Below, one piece after another: positions 58,246-64,000 of a stretch of 64,000 nucleotides of DNA; the stretch's first letter is position 1; each line of letters starts with the position of its first letter. A program made the translations under genes and the position numbers. The notes under the pieces were generated by a model, which did not search any database, was not told the origin of the DNA, and saw nothing but the letters and a program-made list of their open reading frames with translations. This DNA comes from G965204755 sp965243415 (GTDB lineage Bacteria; Acidobacteriota; Vicinamibacteria; Marinacidobacterales; Marinacidobacteraceae). The stretch spans positions 992,001-1,056,000 of the forward strand of contig OZ251549.1 of the NCBI GenBank assembly GCA_965243415.1, in the 5' to 3' direction.

Positions 58246-60801
58246 ATGAGCGAACGCCGCCCGGCCCCGGCTCGCCCAGCCGCGGTTCGCCAGGGCCGGT
58301 CGCAGCGGAGCGGCGCTTCCGGCGAGGAGACGCTCCCCGCCGTGCGGCAGGCGGCCATCCGGGAGTTGGTCGCCGCCCTGAGCGACCGTTCCGGGCTCCC
58401 GGGGGTCACCGCGCTCCGCCACTTCCCGGCGCGCCCGGCGGAGTACCGGGACTTCCCCGACTCCCTGGCGGCCCCGCTGCGCCGGGCCTACGAGAAGCGG
58501 GGGGTCACCCGGCTCTATTCCCACCAGCGGGAGGCGCTCGACCGCGCCCGGAAGGGGGAACAGGTGGCGGTGGTGACGCCGACCGCTTCCGGCAAGACCC
58601 TCTGCTACAACGCGCCGGTCCTCGACCGCATCCTCCGGGAGCCGGACACCCGGGCGCTCTACCTGTTCCCGACGAAGGCCCTCTCCCGCGACCAGCGCCA
58701 GGAACTCCTCGAACTCACCGGGGCGCTCGACGCCGGCATCGGGGTGGAGGTGTACGACGGGGACACGCCCGGCGACCGCCGCCGCACGATCCGCGACCGG
58801 GCGCACATCGTGGTCACGAACCCGGACATGCTGCACTCCGGGATCCTCCCCCACCACACCAAGTGGGCCAAGTTGTTCGAGAACCTGCGGGTGGTGGTGC
58901 TCGACGAGATGCATACCTACCGGGGGGTGTTCGGCAGCCACCTGGCGAACCTCCTGCGCCGGCTGCGCCGCATCTGCCGCCACTACGGCTCCGAGCCGCA
59001 GTTCCTGATGAGTTCGGCGACCATCGCCAACCCGGGGGAGTTGGGCGAGCGGCTCATCGAACGCCCGGTTTCGCTGGTCAGCGAGAGCGGCGCGCCGCAG
59101 GCGGAGCGGTTCTTCCTGTTCTACAACCCGCCGGTGGTGAACGCCGAACTCGGCATCCGGCGTTCGGCGCTGGCGGAAGCCCGCCGCATCGCCGCCGGTT
59201 TCCTGCACCGGGGTCTGCAGACGGTGGTCTTCGCCCGTTCCCGCACCGACACCGAGGTGCTCGTCAAGTACCTGAAACGGGATATCGAAACCCGGCCTGA
59301 CCGGAAGGACCTCATCCGCGGCTACCGGGGCGGCTACCTGCCGAAGAAGCGGCGCGAGATCGAAGAGGGTTTGCGTAATGGCCGCGTCCTCGGGGTGGTC
59401 TCCACGAACGCGCTGGAGTTGGGGATCGACATCGGCGGGCTCGACGCCGCGGTGCTCGCCGGGTATCCGGGCACCATCGCCTCCACCTGGCAACAGGCCG
59501 GGCGCACCGGCCGGCGCGGCGGCGCCTCGGCGGCGGTGCTGGTCGCCAACTCCTCGCCGGTGAACCAGTTCGTCATCCAGCACCCAGACTACTTCTTCGA
59601 GGGGAGCCCGGAGCGCGGACTCGTCAACCCGGACAACCTCTCCATCCTGGTCGAGCAGATCAAGTGCGCCGCGTTCGAGTTGCCTTTCTCCCGGGGCGAG
59701 AAGTTCGGCGGCGAGGACCTCGAAGCCCTGCTCGGCATCCTGGAAGAGGAGAAGATGCTGCTCCGCTCCGGCGACCGATGGTTCTGGACCGACGATTCCT
59801 ATCCGGCGAACAGCGTCAGCCTGAGATCGGTCAGTTCGGACAACTTCGTGGTGCAGGATCAGGCCGGCGGCCGGATCATCGGCGAAGTGGACTTCGTGAG
59901 CGCCCATTCCACCGTCCACGAGAAGGCGATCTACATGGTGGAGAGCGAAACCTGGTTCGTGGAGCGGTTCGACTACGAGAAACGCCGCGCCGAGGTGCGC
60001 CCGATCGAGAGCGACTACTACACCGACGCCATCACCCACACGCGGGTGAACATCCTCGAACGCTTCGGGACGGCGCCGGAACCGGAAACGCCGGCGAGCC
60101 ACGGCGAAGTCCATGTGGTGAAGCAGGTCGTCGGCTTCAAGAAGATCAAGTTCTTCACGAACGAGAATGTGGGCTCCGGCGAACTGGAGATGCCGGCGGT
60201 GGAGATGCATACGACGGCGTTCTGGCTGGAGGCGCCGCTCGAGGTGCTGCGCGCGGTCGGGTTCGGCCCGGAAGACCGCCGGGACGGCATCCGCGGCATC
60301 CGGAACGCGCTGGCGGCGGTGGCTTCCACCTTCCTGATGTGCGAGCCGAGCGACCTGGGTTCGGCGATCGGGACCGGGGAGGAGGACGAGGCGGTCGGGG
60401 GCGGCCGGGCGCTCCCGGTGGAGGCGGCGCCGGGGGAGGCGACGGCCCCGCCGAAGATCTTCCTCTACGACAACTACCCCGGCGGCATCGGCTTCTCGGA
60501 GCCGCTGTTCGAGGCGCGGGGCGTCCTGCTGCGGGAGACGCTGGTTCTCATCGAGGGCTGCGTCTGCCGGATGGGCTGCCCCTCGTGCGTCGGCCCGGCG
60601 GGGGAGGTCGGCGCCCGCGGGAAGGAAGCGGCCGTGGCGATCCTCCGGGGAATCGCCGGCCGCGCGGGCGAGACCCACGAACCGGTGGAAGAGGGCGAGG
60701 GCGAATCCGGCGGGGAGGAACCGCGAATGGAGGCGTCCGGGGGGCGCGGCGGATCGCGGGAACCGGGCGCGGCCTCGCCGGAAGCGTCGTTGCCGCGGTG
60801 A
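58246..60801 (+). CDS. mrfA: DEAD/DEAH-box helicase with DUF1998 (MrfA/YprA family)
   Basis: An 851-residue superfamily 2 helicase. Motif I is TPTASGKTLCYNAP (~residues 110-123), motif II is VVLDEMHTYRGVFG (DEMH 220-223), motif III FLMSSATIANP, motif V STNALELGIDIGG, motif VI QQAGRTGRRG. The C-terminal DUF1998 part holds FLYDNYPGGIGFSEPLF and the cysteine cluster GCVCRMGCPSCVGP, probably zinc-binding. These match MrfA, which in Bacillus subtilis repairs mitomycin C damage with MrfB. Here the next gene is an MrfB-like exonuclease with GTGA overlap, so the pairing is preserved. Confidence 0.92.
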   Translation: MSERRPAPARPAAVRQGRSQRSGASGEETLPAVRQAAIRELVAALSDRSGLPGVTALRHFPARPAEYRDFPDSLAAPLRRAYEKRGVTRLYSHQREALDRARKGEQVAVVTPTASGKTLCYNAPVLDRILREPDTRALYLFPTKALSRDQRQELLELTGALDAGIGVEVYDGDTPGDRRRTIRDRAHIVVTNPDMLHSGILPHHTKWAKLFENLRVVVLDEMHTYRGVFGSHLANLLRRLRRICRHYGSEPQFLMSSATIANPGELGERLIERPVSLVSESGAPQAERFFLFYNPPVVNAELGIRRSALAEARRIAAGFLHRGLQTVVFARSRTDTEVLVKYLKRDIETRPDRKDLIRGYRGGYLPKKRREIEEGLRNGRVLGVVSTNALELGIDIGGLDAAVLAGYPGTIASTWQQAGRTGRRGGASAAVLVANSSPVNQFVIQHPDYFFEGSPERGLVNPDNLSILVEQIKCAAFELPFSRGEKFGGEDLEALLGILEEEKMLLRSGDRWFWTDDSYPANSVSLRSVSSDNFVVQDQAGGRIIGEVDFVSAHSTVHEKAIYMVESETWFVERFDYEKRRAEVRPIESDYYTDAITHTRVNILERFGTAPEPETPASHGEVHVVKQVVGFKKIKFFTNENVGSGELEMPAVEMHTTAFWLEAPLEVLRAVGFGPEDRRDGIRGIRNALAAVASTFLMCEPSDLGSAIGTGEEDEAVGGGRALPVEAAPGEATAPPKIFLYDNYPGGIGFSEPLFEARGVLLRETLVLIEGCVCRMGCPSCVGPAGEVGARGKEAAVAILRGIAGRAGETHEPVEEGEGESGGEEPRMEASGGRGGSREPGAASPEASLPR

Positions 60802-62981
60802 ACGACGGGCGCCCGTCCCTCCGGGAACGGCTGGAGCGCCAGCGCGGGCGCATCGTTTCGCCGGGGCCGAAGTCCTTGCCGAGCGGGGCGTCGGCGTCCG
60901 GCCTTCCGGTTCCCTCGCCGGGGTCGGACTCCGTCCTGCCCGGGGGGTTGTCGCCGGAACCGCAGCCGCCGCGACCCGCCCCCGTGCCCGGTCTCCCGAT
61001 TCCCTCGCCGGGCCCGGAGGGAGAGAGCAGGGAGGAGAAACTCGCACGCCTCCGCGCCGCCGTCGCCCGGACCGAGGCCGGGGGGAAGACCGTTTCGCGG
61101 GCGCGTCGCACTGCCTCTCCGGGTGCTGGGGCCGACGAGGTCCCGGAGCCGCGTCGGGCCACACGACCGCCCCTCGACCACCGCACTCTTCGGGAGCGTA
61201 TGGCTCGGCCGCGCCGGCCGGCGGCGGAAGACGACATCGGCCCGGTCGCCACGGCCCGGGCAGAGGAGGGGCACGAGCGGAGCGACCACGACTTTCCGCT
61301 GTCCGCTCCCTACGGGCGGACCTCGCTCTCGCGCCTGCCCTCGATTCCGAGGCCCCTGAGCGCCCGGCTCGCAACCGACCCCGCTCGGGACGGAGTGGAC
61401 TTCTCCCGGGCACTGTTCGTGGATACGGAGACCAGCGGGCTCTCCGGAGGAACCGGAACCTACGCCTTCCTCATCGGTTTCGGGCGCCTCGATGGCGACT
61501 TCTTCCGGGTGACCCAGTTCCGAATGAAATCTCTGCCCGGCGAACGCGAGATGCTGAAGGAAGTGGCGGCCTTCGTCGGCGAGGCCCCGGAGGTCGTCAG
61601 TTACAACGGCGCCGGGTTCGACCTGCCCCTCCTCGAAACCCGATTCGTCTTTCACAAACTCCCGAACCCCTTCGACGAATCGCGACATCTCGACCTTCTG
61701 CCGGTCGCCCGGCGCCTCTTCACTCCTCGCCACAAGAACGCCCGGTTGATCCATCTCGAGCAGGCAGTCTTGGGTGTTCCCCGCGACGATGACATCCCCG
61801 GCGACCAGATCCCGGCGATCTTCCAGGAGTCCATGCGAAACGGGGATCCCCCGGAGATGGAGTCAGTCCTGTCGCACCACCTCTACGACATCCGGACGCT
61901 GGCGGCGCTCAGCCTGGAGGCCGCGTCCCGGTTGGAAGACGGTTGGGACACGGACGACGGCGAAGATCTCTTCGGTGTCGGCGACCACTTCTGGAAGCGG
62001 GAGGAGCGCGAGGCGGCGATCCCCCTCTTCGAACGGGCGCTCGCCGCCGGTCTCTCCGGGCGATACCGGGACCTCTGCCTCCTCCGCCTCGGCGAATATC
62101 GGTGGCGCGAAGGCGACCGGGAGGCGGCGATGGCGTTCTGGCGACAGGTCCGGGAGGCCGACACCCGCGAGTACCTGGGAGCCCTGGAGCGGTTCGCCGA
62201 GTTCGAGGTGCGTTGCCGCGAGGACTTCGACCGGGCGCTCGCCCATATCCGGGACGCCCTCGACCGGCTGGACCGGTCGCTCGCCCGGGTGCAGGCTGCC
62301 CTGGATTGGGGCGACGACCTTCCCGACCAGTTCTTCGGACGTACGCCGCCGCGGGCGAAGGAAACCATCCTCCGGCTGCGCGACGAATGGAAAGCCCGCG
62401 CCGCCCGTCTCCCGCAGCAGCGGGACCGCTGCTTCCTGCGGCGCGGTGAGGAGCGGAAGCGGGAAGGGGACTGGACGGCGGCCCTGGCGCTGTGGGAACA
62501 GGTCCGGGTGGCCGATACCCGCGAATACCTGGCTGTCCTGGAGTGGTGGGCCAAGTACGAGGAGCACTGCTGCGGCGATTTCGACCGGGCATTCGCTCAC
62601 GCCTGCGACGCTCGAGAGCGGTTGGGCCGCGTCCCCGAACGGTCCGAGGAGTGGTTGGACCGCCGGCGCGCCGAATGGGAACACCGCGCGGCTCGTTTGG
62701 AGGACCGCATCGCCCGACGTGCCGCCGATCCGGATGGGGGAAACGGGTCGGCCGGCGTTCGTTCCGCCTTCGCTGACCGGGGAGACCATGGAGACTCCGT
62801 CGCCCGCGTCGAGCACGGTGTCGCGGAACCGGAAATCGTGGTTCACGACGACGCCGATGGAGGCGGCGATGGCTGGTCGGCGCCGGAGGAGTTCGTCCCG
62901 GATGGCGCCGGCGACCGAGGTCTGTTCCGCCTGATTCCCGATCCTCCGCAAGACTCGGCGCCGGGGGAGTCGCCTCCGTGA
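60798..62981 (+). CDS. mrfB: RNase H-like 3' exonuclease with TPR region (MrfB/YprB family)
   Basis: A 727-residue protein. The exonuclease domain (~190-370) has LFVDTETSGLSGGTGTYAFL (D209, E211), VVSYNGAGFDLPLLETRF (third Asp) and HHLYDIRTLAAL (fourth Asp), the DEDD set. A TPR-like region follows (residues ~390-640) with two related blocks (WRQVREADTREYLGALERFA and WEQVRVADTREYLAVLEWWA). Typical MrfB is ~410 residues; here a ~185-residue Pro/Arg-rich disordered N-terminus and a ~90-residue acidic tail are added. GTG 60798 overlaps the mrfA stop. DNA end processing with MrfA is the expected role. Confidence 0.87.
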   Translation: MNDGRPSLRERLERQRGRIVSPGPKSLPSGASASGLPVPSPGSDSVLPGGLSPEPQPPRPAPVPGLPIPSPGPEGESREEKLARLRAAVARTEAGGKTVSRARRTASPGAGADEVPEPRRATRPPLDHRTLRERMARPRRPAAEDDIGPVATARAEEGHERSDHDFPLSAPYGRTSLSRLPSIPRPLSARLATDPARDGVDFSRALFVDTETSGLSGGTGTYAFLIGFGRLDGDFFRVTQFRMKSLPGEREMLKEVAAFVGEAPEVVSYNGAGFDLPLLETRFVFHKLPNPFDESRHLDLLPVARRLFTPRHKNARLIHLEQAVLGVPRDDDIPGDQIPAIFQESMRNGDPPEMESVLSHHLYDIRTLAALSLEAASRLEDGWDTDDGEDLFGVGDHFWKREEREAAIPLFERALAAGLSGRYRDLCLLRLGEYRWREGDREAAMAFWRQVREADTREYLGALERFAEFEVRCREDFDRALAHIRDALDRLDRSLARVQAALDWGDDLPDQFFGRTPPRAKETILRLRDEWKARAARLPQQRDRCFLRRGEERKREGDWTAALALWEQVRVADTREYLAVLEWWAKYEEHCCGDFDRAFAHACDARERLGRVPERSEEWLDRRRAEWEHRAARLEDRIARRAADPDGGNGSAGVRSAFADRGDHGDSVARVEHGVAEPEIVVHDDADGGGDGWSAPEEFVPDGAGDRGLFRLIPDPPQDSAPGESPP

Positions 62982-63034
62982 GGAAGCGTCCGGTTCCGGG
63001 CCTCTCGCCGACGCCCGCCGACAGAGGAGCCATC

Positions 63035-63433
63035 GTGAACCGGATCAGGTCTTACCTGACGCTGGAGGAGCCGCCGGAAGAGACGGATCCGGCGGAGAGT
63101 CCCGTGATCTATCCGTCCGTCGCTGCCGTGGACGACGCCGTTCGCTTCGTGAACCTGCTCCCGCCGCGAATTCCCCTCCCGAAGGTCGGCCGCGCCGATG
63201 ACGGGGAGATCGCTTTCGTGTGGCGAAGCGACAGTGTCTTCATCGATGTGGGTGTTCGCGGTGACGGCGAGATCGTGTACTTCGCGCGCGTCGAGAGGGC
63301 ACACATCGATTGCGACGGCACCGCCTCGATCACCGGTTCGTCGCTCCCCCGCGACCTGACCGCAGCGATCTCGGCGATCGTGGCGATCGGGAACGGAAAC
63401 TCCGAATCGTCCGGCGCAGTGATCTCGGCGTAG
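63035..63433 (+). CDS. Small hypothetical protein
   Basis: A 132-residue protein. AGAGGAG 5 bases before GTG 63035 decides the start; an earlier GTG (62978) overlapping the mrfB stop is the alternative. A helix (YPSVAAVDDAVRFVNLL) is followed by PLPKVGRADDGEIAFVWRS, FIDVGVRGDGEIVYFARV and a C-terminal helix (AAISAIVAIGNGN). The pattern resembles the small protein at 32294-32686, suggesting a shared family that I cannot name. No membrane segment. Confidence 0.6.
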   Translation: MNRIRSYLTLEEPPEETDPAESPVIYPSVAAVDDAVRFVNLLPPRIPLPKVGRADDGEIAFVWRSDSVFIDVGVRGDGEIVYFARVERAHIDCDGTASITGSSLPRDLTAAISAIVAIGNGNSESSGAVISA

Positions 63434-63549
63434 CGTCCCGAAGAGAAGGAAAGCGCCGTCCGGGGCAGAGTGCGGGCCGGTGCGCGGGGCGGCGCGGTGA
63501 CGGGCCCGACGGGCGCCGCCGGTCGCGTGGTCGGGCCAACGCGGAGATT

Positions 63550-63718
63550 CGTGCCGGGTGGGGCTTCGGGTCGAGGCGAGGTCGGCCGGGTTCGCTCAGC
63601 TGTCGCTGATCGGGGGAGCGACTCCGTCCCCGGGTTCGATGGCAGTGTCGCCGCGGTCCTGCCGCCGGCAAGGCCATCCCCACTACCCGAAAACCGTGCG
63701 GTGTAGTGTGTATTCGAA
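63550..63718 (+). repeat. Direct repeat pair at window edge, unit 1
   Basis: A unit of ~170 bases also present at 63823-64000. Shared blocks are GGGCTTC...GGTCGAGGCGAGGTC near the start and CCGCCGGCAAGGCCA...CTAC, CCGTGCGG, GTAGTGTGTA.TCGAA at the end. The last part forms a hairpin (CACTAC-CCG facing CGG-T-GTAGTG). No gene is visible from 63434 to 64000. Confidence 0.7.
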
Positions 63719-63822
63719 CCTCTATGTCTTTCTATATCAACGACTTGCGAGAGTAGATGTCGAAGTCGGGAGCAGTGCCGAGACCACCGGCTGTCGCGTG
63801 AGGGCGCGGTTCGCGGACATCG

Positions 63823-64000
63823 GCGCCGTTCGGGCTTCTTCCCGGTCGAGGCGAGGTCCGCCGGAGTCGTTCAGCAGCGGCTGAACGAGGGGAGGAAGGC
63901 GATTTCGTCCGGGCTCGGTGGTCGTGGCGCGGAGGTCCCGCCGCCGGCAAGGCCACTCCGACTACTCCCCGAATACCGTGCGGGGTAGTGTGTAATCGAA
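63823..64000 (+). repeat. Direct repeat pair at window edge, unit 2 (may run past the end)
   Basis: Second copy of the unit at 63550-63718, ~275 bases further right. Its terminal hairpin uses different bases to make the same stem (CTACTCCCCG facing CGGGGTAG), a compensatory pattern that supports the structure. The copy reaches the end of the window and may continue. Confidence 0.65.

Noticed and set aside
1..64000. CRISPR array
   Set aside because: No series of regularly spaced identical 25-40-base repeats was seen. The repeats present are dispersed hairpins, one tandem pair and gene duplications.

Overview
The window is very GC-rich (roughly 70% by eye) and carries a gene set that suggests an Acidobacteriota bacterium. 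The pointers are a GWxTD-domain TPR protein behind a sigma-54 two-component pair, two outer-membrane proteins with an N-terminal carboxypeptidase-regulatory-like domain (one a full Oar-like TonB receptor), and a TRAP transporter. This placement is inferred from gene content only.

Region 1 (about 1-4.2 kb): tRNA-Gln(CTG), a frameshifted fragment of a DUF5131 (phage Gp37/Gp68, three-Cys motif) gene, the intact DUF5131 gene with its partner tcmP, a HicB-like antitoxin-type gene, and three copies of a dispersed hairpin repeat. A fourth copy lies at 48.9 kb.

Region 2 (4.2-31.8 kb): a one-direction defence super-locus with start/stop overlaps along most of its length. Three large proteins form the frame: an HTH-SNF2 helicase with a DUF3883 tail, a DUF1156 DNA methyltransferase and a DUF499 ATPase. 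This is the helicase-methylase-ATPase composition of the Hma type of system. Between them sit repeated two-gene modules: DUF262-HEPN (three copies plus a relic; one copy fused to an AlbA/Schlafen-like protein and followed by a broken HEPN), AAA ATPase-DUF4276 (tandem duplication with one truncated partner), AlbA-AbiJ-like HEPN, and AAA ATPase-TOPRIM-like (two copies plus a deleted third). The spacers hold decayed copies of the DUF499 5' end, so the order of duplication can partly be read from the DNA. An autoregulated promoter lies in front of the helicase. tRNA-Ser(GCT) closes the locus.

Region 3 (32-64 kb): mostly chromosomal functions. It holds an Oar-like TonB-dependent receptor, a 1068-residue HEPN/helical-repeat-like accessory protein, the GWxTD/NtrC-type regulator/histidine kinase operon, a DUF429 protein, a second outer-membrane barrel protein, enolase with a GNAT acetyltransferase, an exported alpha/beta hydrolase, a VasI-like exported protein, a DctPQM TRAP transporter, tRNA-Ala(GGC), tRNA-Sec (UCA anticodon), an MrfAB-type DNA-repair helicase/exonuclease pair, small hypothetical genes, and a pair of about 170-bp direct repeats at the right edge.
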